Positions 24,556 to 33,994 of a stretch of 64,000 nucleotides of DNA are shown piece after piece. The notes beneath the pieces were generated by a model, which had not been told where the DNA came from, ran no database searches, and saw nothing but the letters and a program-made list of their open reading frames with translations. Made by a program: the position numbers and the translations under genes. The stretch covers positions 806,001 through 870,000 of the forward strand of contig NZ_JAUSXC010000001.1 in NCBI RefSeq assembly GCF_030823405.1, in the 5' to 3' direction. Position 1 is the stretch's first letter, and each line of letters begins with the position of its first letter. This DNA comes from Chryseobacterium ginsenosidimutans (GTDB taxonomy: Bacteria > Bacteroidota > Bacteroidia > Flavobacteriales > Weeksellaceae).

Positions 24556-24609
24556 ATATAAGTAAATTACTATCAGTTTGAAAAATAATATATTATAAAT
24601 CACTAATAA

Positions 24610-25722
24610 TCAGTCCATTTCGTTTAAGGTAATATTCTTGGAAATTTTGTAGCTTTTTTTCTTTTTGTGTGGTTTTTCCTCTTCTCCCAATAATTTTCCC
24701 CAAGGCTTCAAGCCGTCTACTCTTTCAAAAATAATTTTAATAATGGCAATTGCCGGAATACACAGAAACATACCTGCAATACCCCAAAGATGTTCTCCTA
24801 AAATAATTCCGACAAAAGAAAAAAGGGCATTGATTTTTACTTTTGAACCTACCACGAACGGCAGTATAATATTTCCATCAACAACGTGAATAGCGATATA
24901 GCCGATTGCTACATATATACATGTGGATGGGGCTGTGGTTGCAAACGCAATAAAACACGAAATTAAAAGTGAGATACATATTCCCAAATAAGGGATTACA
25001 TTTAATAAACCGGTTAAAATACCCAAAAGGATAGCATATTTTACACCCAAAATAGTTAAAACGGTCGATGTAAGAACAGAGACAATTATCACCTGAAGAC
25101 AAAGTCCGAAAATGTACTTTTTTGTCATAATTCTTACTTCGTTCACGATTTCCTGAACGCTTGTTCTGTGTTTTTCATTAAAAACCGTTACAATGAAATT
25201 ATTTAAAATTCTTCTGTAATTTAATATGAATATAAAAAACAGAATAAAAAATACAATAAAACCCAGTCCTGTAGAAAAAACCCCAAAGGTGAAACCTAAA
25301 ATGACTCCTGTTGAAGAGAGAAGTTTGTCCAGACCCTGGTCCAGATAAGTAAGCTGTTCATCAATTTTTACATGGAAAGTTTTTGAAACCCAACGCTGAA
25401 GATCATTAAAAACCGATGTAAACTGACCTCTTAAATGCGGAATATCTTTACTGAAATCTGATAATTGTGATCCGAAGAAATAAATCAACCCCGTTAAAAT
25501 CATCAACATCATTAAAACTGATGCTATTGTAGACAAAGATCTCGTGAATCTCAGCCTTTTTTCCATAAAAGTGGCAATAGGTAAAAAAAGCATTGCCATT
25601 AAAAATGCCAAAAAGAAAGGTGCCAAAATACTTTGACCTAACGCTAAAAGATAACCAAGACCAATAATGGAAATAACAACAAGAGTAAGTTTGACTAGAA
25701 AAGGAAGCCGAAGTAAATTCAT
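24610..25722 (-). CDS. AI-2E family transporter
   Basis: A 370-residue membrane protein of the PerM/TqsA family. It has two or three N-terminal transmembrane segments, a soluble stretch (about 75-140), then further membrane segments. Characteristic features are the GLLNVIPYLG block and the 'HVVDGNIILPFVVGSKVKINAL' region. Family members have been linked to autoinducer or small-molecule export and sodium/proton antiport, and the substrate cannot be read here. The C-terminal tail is basic (KPHKKKKSYKISK). Confidence 0.9.
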   Translation of the reverse strand: MNLLRLPFLVKLTLVVISIIGLGYLLALGQSILAPFFLAFLMAMLFLPIATFMEKRLRFTRSLSTIASVLMMLMILTGLIYFFGSQLSDFSKDIPHLRGQFTSVFNDLQRWVSKTFHVKIDEQLTYLDQGLDKLLSSTGVILGFTFGVFSTGLGFIVFFILFFIFILNYRRILNNFIVTVFNEKHRTSVQEIVNEVRIMTKKYIFGLCLQVIIVSVLTSTVLTILGVKYAILLGILTGLLNVIPYLGICISLLISCFIAFATTAPSTCIYVAIGYIAIHVVDGNIILPFVVGSKVKINALFSFVGIILGEHLWGIAGMFLCIPAIAIIKIIFERVDGLKPWGKLLGEEEKPHKKKKSYKISKNITLNEMD

Positions 25723-25800
25723 AATTTCAAAATCTTCTGTATAAAAATAAGAAAAAACGTTCGAATTGAAGGGTTTATTCTTTTAATTGTATAAAATCAA

Positions 25801-25836
25801 AAAAACACGTCTCAGATTTTGAGACGTGTTTTTTTG
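25801..25836. terminator. Strong terminator downstream of lon
   Basis: A 14-base perfect stem (AAAAACACGTCTCA / TGAGACGTGTTTTT) with a 5-base loop between lon and the AI-2E gene, both on the minus strand. Confidence 0.88.
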
Positions 25837-25860
25837 TATTGAGAATGTTAATATGTGTAC

Positions 25861-28266
25861 TTATTTTTCGATTGCGATGTCAATTACTTCTTCCATTCTG
25901 TTGACATATTGAACTTTAAGGTTTTTTAGATAATCTTTTTTGATCTCCTCAACATCTTTTCTATTTGCTTCACAAAGGATTACTTCCTGAATTCCTGCTC
26001 TTGTTGCAGCCAGAAGTTTTTCTTTAATTCCACCAACAGGAAGCACTTTTCCTCTTAGTGTAATTTCACCTGTCATGGCAAGATGAGGTCTTACTTTTTT
26101 ATTTTTAAATGAAGAAACCATTGACGTCAGCATAGCAATTCCCGCAGAAGGTCCGTCTTTCGGAGTTGCTCCTTCCGGAACGTGAACGTGGATGTTTTTC
26201 TTTTCGATATCGTCCTGAGAAATACCTAAATCGTCATGTTTAGCTTTAATATATTCTAAAGCAATTGTTGCAGATTCTTTCATTACTGTTCCTAAATTTC
26301 CAGTCATGGTTAAAGAACCCTTTCCGTTGCTTAAAATGCTTTCAATGAATAAGATATCTCCGCCAACACTTGTCCAGGCAAGACCTGTTACAACTCCCGG
26401 AACTCCAGTGATTTCTGACAAGCTTTTTGGTCTTGGAACTCCTAAAATCTCATCCACTTTTTCAAGAGAAATTTTCGGGTCATATTCTTGTACTAAAGCT
26501 GTTTGCAATGCTACCCAACGGGCAATTCCTGCAATTCTTTTTTCTAAAGATCTCACACCGCTTTCGGAAGTGTGTGCTTCAATAATATGTTTAAGTTCAG
26601 CATTTCCAAGTTTGAATGATTTTGAATCCAAACCGTTTTCTTCCTGTTGTTTTTTAATTAAATGTCTTTTTGCAATCTCGATTTTTTCTTCCAAAGTATA
26701 GCCCGCAATCTGAATGATCTCAGTTCTGTCCAAAAGCGGACTTTGAATAGTTGACAATGAGTTTGCTGTTGCAATGAACATTACTTTAGATAAATCATAA
26801 CCCATTTCTAAGAAATTATCATAGAAAGACTTATTTTGTTCAGGATCAAGAACTTCGAGAAGCGCAGAACTTGGGTCACCATGTAATCCTTGCGCAATTT
26901 TATCCATCTCATCCAAAACAATCACAGGATTTGAAGTGCCTGCTTTTTTGATAGATTGGAGGATTCTTCCCGCCATTGCTCCGATGTAAGTTTTTCTGTG
27001 TCCGCGGATTTCACTTTCGTCATGAAGCCCGCCCAAAGAAAGTCTTACATATTTCCTTCCAAGTGCATCTGCAATTGATTTTCCTAATGAAGTTTTACCA
27101 ACTCCCGGAGGTCCAACTAGCAGTAGTATAGGAGATTTCATGTTGTTTTTTAATTTCAAAACAGCCATGTGCTCCAGAATTCTTTTCTTGATATCTTCTA
27201 ATCCGAAATGGGCTTTATCTAAAACTTTTTCGGCTTTTGCGATATCAAAAACGTCTTTTGTATAGGTTTCCCAAGGAAGATCTGTGAAGAAATCCAGATA
27301 ATTCCTCTGAACATTATAATCAGGTGAGTTTGGATTTTGACGCTGTAGTCTGTTGATTTCCTTTTGGAAATGTTCCTCAACTTCATCACTCCATTTTTTA
27401 TTTCTTGCTTTGGCAATTAGATCTTCAACATCACCTTCTGTACCGCCACCCAATTCTTCCTGAATTGTCCTGATTTGTTGGTTCAAAAAGTATTCTCTCT
27501 GTTGCTTGTCGAGATCTTTTGATGTTTTTTGATGAATCTGACTTCTCAATTCCAGTTTTCTGAAATCTTCATGCATCATTTCATAGCACTTATTCGCTCT
27601 TTCCATTAAGTTTTTCTCTTCAAGCAGTTTTTGCTTTTCAGTAGATGGAAAATTGGCGTTTGTGCAGATGAAATTTAACAGATCATCATTATTATTAATG
27701 TTTTTAATCGCAAAATTTGCAGCATTTGGAATGTTGGGATCGAGCTCAATTATTTTTAAGGCCAAATCTTTCACATTTTCGAGTAATGCTACATATTCTT
27801 CCTTATTTTTTGCTTTTCCATCTTTTAGTTTTGAAATTTCTGCTTTGAAATAAGGCTGATTTGCAACAATTTTTTTGATCTTAAATCTATGAAAACCCTT
27901 AGTAATTGCTGTAATATTGCCTTCAGGAAGCTTTATTATTTTAATGATCTTGGCTAAAGTTCCTACCTGGTAAAAATCCTTTTCGCCGGGTTGTTCCAGA
28001 TCAGAATTCTTCTGGCTTACAATTCCTATTAGATCTCCGTTTTTCTGAGCCTCTTCAAGGAGCTGGATAGATGCTTTTCTCCCTGCTGTAATAGGAATGA
28101 CAACGTTTGGGAACATTACCATATTTCTTACAGGAAGGATGGGGAATATCTTTTGCTCAGAATTTTTTTCTGTTTCCGAAAGATCAGAAAGATTGATCTC
28201 CTCGGCTACAATATCAAATCCGTCGCTTATCATTTCTTCTAAACTAATATCTTCAAATTCTATCAT
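25861..28266 (-). CDS. lon: ATP-dependent protease Lon
   Basis: An 801-residue protease. It has an N-terminal LON substrate-binding domain ([19 protein letters not shown] near residue 41), a helical linker, an AAA+ module with Walker [14 protein letters not shown] and Walker [10 protein letters not shown], and a C-terminal protease domain. The catalytic Ser is in [10 protein letters not shown] and the Lys in [13 protein letters not shown]. The length is normal. It degrades misfolded and regulatory proteins. An 8+1+8 palindrome lies 9 bases upstream of the start. Confidence 0.97.
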   Translation of the reverse strand: MIEFEDISLEEMISDGFDIVAEEINLSDLSETEKNSEQKIFPILPVRNMVMFPNVVIPITAGRKASIQLLEEAQKNGDLIGIVSQKNSDLEQPGEKDFYQVGTLAKIIKIIKLPEGNITAITKGFHRFKIKKIVANQPYFKAEISKLKDGKAKNKEEYVALLENVKDLALKIIELDPNIPNAANFAIKNINNNDDLLNFICTNANFPSTEKQKLLEEKNLMERANKCYEMMHEDFRKLELRSQIHQKTSKDLDKQQREYFLNQQIRTIQEELGGGTEGDVEDLIAKARNKKWSDEVEEHFQKEINRLQRQNPNSPDYNVQRNYLDFFTDLPWETYTKDVFDIAKAEKVLDKAHFGLEDIKKRILEHMAVLKLKNNMKSPILLLVGPPGVGKTSLGKSIADALGRKYVRLSLGGLHDESEIRGHRKTYIGAMAGRILQSIKKAGTSNPVIVLDEMDKIAQGLHGDPSSALLEVLDPEQNKSFYDNFLEMGYDLSKVMFIATANSLSTIQSPLLDRTEIIQIAGYTLEEKIEIAKRHLIKKQQEENGLDSKSFKLGNAELKHIIEAHTSESGVRSLEKRIAGIARWVALQTALVQEYDPKISLEKVDEILGVPRPKSLSEITGVPGVVTGLAWTSVGGDILFIESILSNGKGSLTMTGNLGTVMKESATIALEYIKAKHDDLGISQDDIEKKNIHVHVPEGATPKDGPSAGIAMLTSMVSSFKNKKVRPHLAMTGEITLRGKVLPVGGIKEKLLAATRAGIQEVILCEANRKDVEEIKKDYLKNLKVQYVNRMEEVIDIAIEK

Positions 28267-28275
28267 AGTAAATCG

Positions 28276-28292
28276 AATGACAAATTGTCATT
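28276..28292. promoter_or_regulatory. Palindrome upstream of lon, candidate operator
   Basis: AATGACAA-A-TTGTCATT is a perfect 8-base inverted repeat around one base, ending about 10 bases before the lon ATG. The position fits a repressor site or a 5' UTR hairpin. It does not match CIRCE. Confidence 0.55.
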
Positions 28293-28319
28293 ACCGTTTT
28301 AATTCGTTAAAGTGAAATT

Positions 28320-28355
28320 GTATAATATGCTTTAAAAAAGAGCCGTATATTATAC
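28320..28355. other. 9-base inverted repeat in the lon/ppiD divergent region
   Basis: GTATAATAT (28320-28328) and ATATTATAC (28347-28355) are perfect complements with an 18-base spacer. This is a candidate operator or RNA stem of unknown role. Confidence 0.5.
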
Positions 28356-28361
28356 CTCACT

Positions 28362-28393
28362 AAATGGCACAAGACTTATGCCATTTGTTTTTT
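28362..28393 (+). terminator. Terminator-like hairpin in a divergent intergenic region
   Basis: AAATGGCA / TGCCATTT with a 9-base loop, followed by GTTTTTTG. No plus-strand gene ends here, so it may end a short transcript or act as a 5' UTR attenuator of ppiD. Confidence 0.55.
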
Positions 28394-28488
28394 GTTAAAA
28401 AATATGGTCAAAATTTCCTTTTTTTGTAAAATTTGAATTTTAAAAATTAAAAAAAGCACTTGGAGTTCCGTAATTTCTTAAAAATGTG

Positions 28489-28496
28489 TATTTTCG
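28489..28496 (+). promoter_or_regulatory. Possible -7 box (TATTTTCG) of ppiD
   Basis: A one-base variant of TAnnTTTG, 30 bases before the ATG. The same TTCG variant occurs in the thiamin promoter. No -33 element was found at a good distance. Confidence 0.4.
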
Positions 28497-28525
28497 CAAA
28501 CTGATAAAAAACTATAATATATATA

Positions 28526-30667
28526 ATGGCAATTTTAGGACAAATTAGGAGTAGACCTTGGCTGTTGATGGGAGTAATTGCACTGGCGCTTTTGGCGTTC
28601 CTGGTGAATCCCGATAGCATTGAAAAGGTTTTTGGGAAAAATCCTGATGTTTTAGGAAAAGTAAATGGTGAGAAAATTACCCGTGAAGAGTTTAATGATC
28701 AACTTTTCGTGTTGCAACAACAGGCTGACCAGCAAGGTCAACCAAAGACTGGTCTTGAGGAGCAGGCTTGGCAATTACTTGTTCAATCAAAACTTATCAA
28801 GCAGCAGTTTGAGAAACTGGGCTTCGAAATGACGGATGATTATTTCTGGAATCAGCTTCCATATGATCAGATGTTTGCTCAACAGAAACAGTTCTTTGAT
28901 GAGAAGGGTAACTTCAAAACTCAGGAGCTTAAGAAACAGATAGAAGACATGAAGGCTACTTCTCCGGAAGGTTATAACCAGTGGATAAAAACCAGAAAGT
29001 CGATCGAATACAGATTGATGGCGAGACAGGTTTTTGCTAATGTCTCTACAGGTATCACTACAGGTAAAAAAGAAGCTGAGGAATTAATGAAAGAAAGAGA
29101 TCAGTTAGCTGATATCGATTTCGTGAAAATTGATTATGCAACTTATCTTCAAAAAAACAATATCAAAGTTACTACAGAAGATTTAGCGAATTATATCAAT
29201 AAGCATCCTGTAATGTTCAAAGCTGAAGCAAGCAGGAATTTAGGAGTTGTTTATTTCCCTTCTGCGCCAAGTGCAGCAGATGATACGGCAGCTCAGAAAG
29301 AAATTACAAAATTGTTCTCTGCAGGAACGGATGCAAGTGGAGGTGCTGAAAACTTCCAGAATACGAAGAACGACTCTATGTTTGTAATGGCAAATTCTGA
29401 TATGCCTTTCAATAATCAGTACATGACACCAAGTCAATTGCCGCAAACTATCCAAGGTCAGATTGCAACAGCTGCTATCGGACAGACTTTCGGACCATAC
29501 AAAGAACAGAACTTCTATGTGGTTTCTAAGCTTTTGGACAAAAAAGCATCAGATTCTACATTATCTAAGCATATTTTGATTGCTTATAAAGGTGCAGAAA
29601 GATCTACTGCTACAAGAACTAAAGAACAGGCCAAAAAGATTGCTGATAGCCTTTTAGTTACAATTAAAGCTAATCCTGCTGCATTTGCAAACGGTCTTAA
29701 GCTTTCTGATGAGCCAAATGCAGTTGAAAGAAATGGTAGTGTGGGATGGACAACTCCTCAGAGTCAGTTTGCTCCTGGATATCTTAATTTCTTGGCAAGT
29801 AATGCTAAAGGTTCTACAGGTATTGCAGAAACAGAATTTGGATATCATATCATCAATGTTGAAGATAAAAAAGCAGGAACGATGGGCTATAAAGTTGCTC
29901 ATTTAGTAAAAGCTGTAAAGCCGTCCGATGCTACAGAAGCTGAAACAGATAAAAAAGCAAGAAGATTCATCCAGCAGGTTCAGGGGAAATCTTTCAACGA
30001 TTTTGTGAATATTGCTAAAAAAGGAAATTTCAAATTCTCTAATCCGAAACAGGCGAAGAGATTTGATGGTCAGATTCAAGGCTTAGGAACAGATAAAGAT
30101 GGTGATATCCTTGCTTGGGCTTTCGATAAGAAAAGAGAGAAAGGAGATACAGAATTCTTTACTGTAGAAGGAACAGGGGATAAAATTGTAGTTTATTTAA
30201 ATGGTAAACAGGAAAAAGGAACTGCAGATCCTGAATCAGTAAGAGATCAGATCGAAATTGTGGTGAAAAATAAATTGGCTGCAAAACAAATTTCTGATAA
30301 AATTGGTAAAGCAGGTAGTTTAGATCAAATTGCTAAGCAATTCGGAACTACAAAACAAACTGCACAGGTTAACCTGTTAAACCCATCAGTTGCAGGTTCA
30401 ATGGAGCCTAAAGTTGCAGGTGCTGCATTCGGAGTACAGAAAGGAAAACTTTCTAATCCGGTTGAAGGTGGAACAGGAGTTTATGTTTTAATTAAAAAGA
30501 ACGAAACCGTAAACAAACAACCTGGAGATCTTAAACAGTTTACAGAATCTGTTACTCAGAGAAGTGCAGGGATGTTCGGGCAGGCTTGGTTAAAAAGCTT
30601 ACAGGACAATGCTGATATCGATGACTATAGAATTGAGATCTGGAATAAAGCAGGTTCTCAACAATAA
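28526..30667 (+). CDS. Peptidylprolyl isomerase with SurA N-terminal domain, PpiD-like
   Basis: A 713-residue membrane-anchored periplasmic foldase. It has one N-terminal transmembrane segment (about 12-28), a SurA_N chaperone region (VNGEKITREEFNDQLF), then a parvulin-type PPIase domain with SKHILIAYKG and GWTTPQSQFAPGYLNFL around residues 345-450, and a further domain with a parvulin-like look. It helps outer membrane proteins fold after secretion. Divergent from lon, giving a protein quality-control neighbourhood. Confidence 0.92.
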   Translation: MAILGQIRSRPWLLMGVIALALLAFLVNPDSIEKVFGKNPDVLGKVNGEKITREEFNDQLFVLQQQADQQGQPKTGLEEQAWQLLVQSKLIKQQFEKLGFEMTDDYFWNQLPYDQMFAQQKQFFDEKGNFKTQELKKQIEDMKATSPEGYNQWIKTRKSIEYRLMARQVFANVSTGITTGKKEAEELMKERDQLADIDFVKIDYATYLQKNNIKVTTEDLANYINKHPVMFKAEASRNLGVVYFPSAPSAADDTAAQKEITKLFSAGTDASGGAENFQNTKNDSMFVMANSDMPFNNQYMTPSQLPQTIQGQIATAAIGQTFGPYKEQNFYVVSKLLDKKASDSTLSKHILIAYKGAERSTATRTKEQAKKIADSLLVTIKANPAAFANGLKLSDEPNAVERNGSVGWTTPQSQFAPGYLNFLASNAKGSTGIAETEFGYHIINVEDKKAGTMGYKVAHLVKAVKPSDATEAETDKKARRFIQQVQGKSFNDFVNIAKKGNFKFSNPKQAKRFDGQIQGLGTDKDGDILAWAFDKKREKGDTEFFTVEGTGDKIVVYLNGKQEKGTADPESVRDQIEIVVKNKLAAKQISDKIGKAGSLDQIAKQFGTTKQTAQVNLLNPSVAGSMEPKVAGAAFGVQKGKLSNPVEGGTGVYVLIKKNETVNKQPGDLKQFTESVTQRSAGMFGQAWLKSLQDNADIDDYRIEIWNKAGSQQ

Positions 30668-30689
30668 TAAAATATTTCTCATTGAGATA

Positions 30690-30719
30690 AAAAGCGGCAA
30701 AGTTTTTGCCGCTTTTTTT
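30690..30719 (+). terminator. Terminator after ppiD
   Basis: An 11-base stem AAAAGCGGCAA / TTGCCGCTTTT with a 5-base loop and a long T-tract. Confidence 0.88.
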
Positions 30720-30764
30720 GTATTTAACGCAGAGCAATACAGAAAAACATTAATTTAAATGTAG

Positions 30765-30772
30765 TATATTTG
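30765..30772 (+). promoter_or_regulatory. -7 box (TATATTTG) of the MlaD-like gene
   Basis: A perfect TAnnTTTG, 22 bases before the GTG start at 30795. Confidence 0.55.
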
Positions 30773-30794
30773 CTCATTAGAAAAAATTTAGCAA

Positions 30795-31745
30795 GTGAAG
30801 TTCAGTAAAGAATTAAAAGCTGGTGTGATTGCACTTTTAGCCATTATTGGTTTCGTGGTGTTATTTCAATTTATGAAAGGCAGAAGCCTTTTTACTACCG
30901 ATAATATATTTTACGCACAATATGAAAATGTAGAAGGATTGGCACAATCTTCTCCTGTTTCAATCAATGGATTGAAGGTAGGGCAGGTTGATAAAATCAT
31001 TCCTCGTACAGGTAAAGACGGGAAGATTGATTTTCTTGTTAAAGTTACGGTTGATAACAATTTTGAGTTTTCAAAAAATTCAACTTTGGAGATTTTTGAA
31101 CCGGGATTGATGTCCGGAAAAGAAATGAGAATTAACCTCATGTATGGCGGGCAAACTGCAAAAGATGGAGATACTTTAAAAGGAGCTTTCAAATTAGGAA
31201 CTCTAGGAAGTCTTTCTTCTCAGGTAGGTCCTGTAAAAGATCAGTTACAAACTGTTTTGCATAGAGTAGATTCATTGATGACGAATGCAAATCAATTGGT
31301 AGATTCGCAAAACAGACAGGAAATTAAAGCATTATTATCTAATCTTAATAAGACTGTCGCTGCTTTACAAACGACGGCGGGAAGTGTAAATTCTCTGGTT
31401 GGTCACAACGATCCGAAACTTCAGAAAGTTTTGGATGACGCAAGTGTAACCATGCAAACGGGTAAAGTTACTTTAGACAAATACGGAAATTTAGCGGAAA
31501 GTATTGACACTAAAAAACTGAATGCAACTATTGCAAATTTGGATGCTACTGTTGGTCAGTTGAATAATGTAGTTTCAGGAATTGACAGAGGTGAAGGCAG
31601 CTTAGGTAAAATAATGAAAGACGACCAACTTTATAATAACCTTAATGCAGCTTCAACTAATTTGAATGCTTTAATTGAAGATTTGAAAGCCAATCCTAAG
31701 AAATATGTTAATTTCTCTGTATTTGGTAAAAACAGTAAAGACTAA
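30795..31745 (+). CDS. MlaD family protein (MCE domain)
   Basis: A 316-residue protein read from a GTG start. It has a short N-terminal transmembrane anchor (about 8-25), then one MCE domain, with YENVEGLAQSSPVSINGLKVGQV near residue 41 and FEPGLMSGKEMRINL in its second half. A long helical region follows (residues 145-300), containing DSLMTNANQLVDSQN and other coiled-coil segments. It should be the substrate-binding, tunnel-forming subunit of a lipid transporter. The matching MlaE/MlaF pair at 13.2-14.8 kb is a plausible partner. Confidence 0.92.
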   Translation: MKFSKELKAGVIALLAIIGFVVLFQFMKGRSLFTTDNIFYAQYENVEGLAQSSPVSINGLKVGQVDKIIPRTGKDGKIDFLVKVTVDNNFEFSKNSTLEIFEPGLMSGKEMRINLMYGGQTAKDGDTLKGAFKLGTLGSLSSQVGPVKDQLQTVLHRVDSLMTNANQLVDSQNRQEIKALLSNLNKTVAALQTTAGSVNSLVGHNDPKLQKVLDDASVTMQTGKVTLDKYGNLAESIDTKKLNATIANLDATVGQLNNVVSGIDRGEGSLGKIMKDDQLYNNLNAASTNLNALIEDLKANPKKYVNFSVFGKNSKD

Positions 31746-31755
31746 TATATAGACC

Positions 31756-33090
31756 ATGCAATATATCGATAATGTTATTTTTCTGATTTTATTGGTTGCA
31801 GGTTTTGGGCTGTTTGCAAAAAGTCTGCAGAAGATATACAGAAACATCAGGTTAGGAAGAGAAATCAACCGAAACGACAGAAGAGGAGAGCGATGGGAAA
31901 CCATGGCAAGAGTGGCAATGGGACAGAGCAAAATGAGTAAACGCCCTGTTGCGGGCATTTTACACCTTTTTGTGTATGTTGGTTTTGTCATTATTAATAT
32001 TGAACTTATTGAGATAATTGTTGACGGAATCTTTGGAACGCACAGGTTTTTATCGACAATTTTAGGACATACCTTTTATAATTTCTTTACGGCAACGTTA
32101 GAAATTTTAGCACTTTTGGTTGTGATCGGTGTTGTTACTTTCTTCATCCGTAGAAACTTTTATGGAGTTAAAAGGTTAACAATGAAAGAACTTTTTGGAT
32201 GGCCAAAACAAGATGCCAATTGGATCTTAATCATTGAGTTTGCCTTAATGATAGCTTTCTTTACTATGAATAGTTCAGACTTTATTCTTCAGCAAAGAGG
32301 AGCTTTTCCCCAACACGGAAGCTTTCCTGTCAGTCAGTTAACTTTTGTTCCGTTTTTAGATGTTTTCAGTTTTGATAACGGATTTTTATTACTTATTGAA
32401 AGAGGAGCTTGGTGGTTTCACTTTGTGGGAATTCTGTTCTTCATGAATTATCTTTATTATTCTAAACATTTACATATTATTCTGGCTTTTCCAAGTACTT
32501 GGTATGCAAACCTTGAGAAAAAAGGAAAATTCAACAATCTTGAATCTGTAACCAAAGAGATCAAGTTAATGATGGATCCAAACGCAGATCCTTATGCCGC
32601 TCCGGCAGAGGGAAGTGAAGCGGAAGTTCCTTCAAAATTTGGTGCTGAAGATATTTTTGATCTAAATCAGGTTCAATTGCTAAACGCTTATTCTTGTACT
32701 GAATGCGGAAGATGTACTGCTGTTTGTCCTGCAAATATTACAGGTAAAAAACTGTCTCCGAGATTGATTTTAATGAAAACTAGAGATCGTCTGGAAGAAG
32801 TGGGAAGAAATATCGATAAAAACGGAAAATTCGAAGACGACGGAAAAAAACTTTTGAACGATTATATCACAAAAGAAGAACTTTGGGCTTGTACGACATG
32901 TAATGCGTGTACAGAAGCTTGCCCCGTGTTGCTTGATCCTCTTTCTATAATTTTCGAAATGAGAAGATTCTTGGTAATGGAACAGTCTGCTGCGCCACAA
33001 GAACTGAATCTGATGATGACGAATGTAGAAAACAATGCTGCTCCGTGGCAATACAATCAGGCTGACCGTCTGAATTGGGCAAATGACTAA
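31756..33090 (+). CDS. Membrane Fe-S protein, HdrC/NarI-like electron carrier
   Basis: A 444-residue protein. The N-terminal half has about five or six transmembrane segments, similar to the NarI/DsrM cytochrome b-like domain. The C-terminal half holds two 4Fe-4S motifs: CTECGRCTAVCP (around residue 315) and CTTCNACTEACP (around 380). The arrangement resembles membrane subunits that pass electrons between the quinone pool and a soluble CCG-domain protein. That partner is encoded immediately downstream. The redox partner and direction are unknown. Confidence 0.88.
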   Translation: MQYIDNVIFLILLVAGFGLFAKSLQKIYRNIRLGREINRNDRRGERWETMARVAMGQSKMSKRPVAGILHLFVYVGFVIINIELIEIIVDGIFGTHRFLSTILGHTFYNFFTATLEILALLVVIGVVTFFIRRNFYGVKRLTMKELFGWPKQDANWILIIEFALMIAFFTMNSSDFILQQRGAFPQHGSFPVSQLTFVPFLDVFSFDNGFLLLIERGAWWFHFVGILFFMNYLYYSKHLHIILAFPSTWYANLEKKGKFNNLESVTKEIKLMMDPNADPYAAPAEGSEAEVPSKFGAEDIFDLNQVQLLNAYSCTECGRCTAVCPANITGKKLSPRLILMKTRDRLEEVGRNIDKNGKFEDDGKKLLNDYITKEELWACTTCNACTEACPVLLDPLSIIFEMRRFLVMEQSAAPQELNLMMTNVENNAAPWQYNQADRLNWAND

Positions 33091-33169
33091 TTCTTAGTAT
33101 AAAAATTTCATAACCGCAAAGTTTGAAATTTTAAACATTTTACACTAATATAAAATACATTTATAATAA

Positions 33170-33955
33170 ATGGATTTCAATATAAAAACAATGGCAGAAT
33201 ATGCTGCCGAAGGAAAATCACCTGAAGTTTTATTTTGGGTAGGCTGTGCAGGGAGTTTTGATGACCGTGCCAAAAAAATTACGAAAGCATTCTGCAAAAT
33301 ATTAAATAAAATAGGTGTAGAATTCGCTGTTCTCGGACAGGAAGAAAGTTGTACGGGAGATCCTGCAAAGCGTGCAGGAAACGAATTTGTTTTCCAGATG
33401 ATGGCTTTAACGAATATCGAAGTTTTGAATGCTTATGAAGTTAAAAAAATCGTTACAGCTTGTCCGCACTGTTTCAATACCCTTAAAAATGAATATCCTA
33501 GCTTAGGCGGAAATTTCGAAGTGATACATCATACTCAATTCCTTAGAAAACTAATGGAAGAGGGGAGATTGAAGATTGAAGGTGGTGCTTTCAAAGGTAA
33601 AAAAATTACTTTCCACGATCCTTGTTATTTGGGAAGAGCAAATGATGAATATGAGGCTCCAAGAATTTTATTAGAAAAATTGGATGCAGAGCTTGTAGAA
33701 ATGAAGCGTTGTAAAACAAACGGACTTTGTTGTGGAGCAGGAGGTGCACAAATGTTTAAAGAGCCCGAAAAAGGCAATAAAGACATTAATATCGAAAGAA
33801 CGGAAGAAGCTTTATCTTTTGAACCTAAAGTGATTGCAACAGGCTGTCCTTTCTGCAATACGATGATGACGGACGGGGTGAAGCATTTCAACAAAAATGA
33901 AGAAGTAGCCGTAAAAGATATTGCAGAACTTTTGGCAGAAGCAGAAGATTTATAA
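33170..33955 (+). CDS. CCG-domain Fe-S protein (HdrD/GlpC/LutA-like)
   Basis: A 261-residue soluble protein with two cysteine-rich CCG modules. The first has FWVGCAGSFDDRAKK and TACPHCFNTLKNEYP, and the second has FHDPCYLGRAND, GLCCGAGGAQMF and ATGCPFCNTMM. Such domains bind a 4Fe-4S cluster in heterodisulfide reductase and in glycerol-3-phosphate, glycolate and lactate oxidation proteins. It follows the membrane Fe-S gene by 79 bases. The two probably form one electron-transfer unit. Confidence 0.9.
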   Translation: MDFNIKTMAEYAAEGKSPEVLFWVGCAGSFDDRAKKITKAFCKILNKIGVEFAVLGQEESCTGDPAKRAGNEFVFQMMALTNIEVLNAYEVKKIVTACPHCFNTLKNEYPSLGGNFEVIHHTQFLRKLMEEGRLKIEGGAFKGKKITFHDPCYLGRANDEYEAPRILLEKLDAELVEMKRCKTNGLCCGAGGAQMFKEPEKGNKDINIERTEEALSFEPKVIATGCPFCNTMMTDGVKHFNKNEEVAVKDIAELLAEAEDL

Positions 33956-33994
33956 TCATTTTTGATTTAAAAGTTTTAAACGAATCTATATTTC

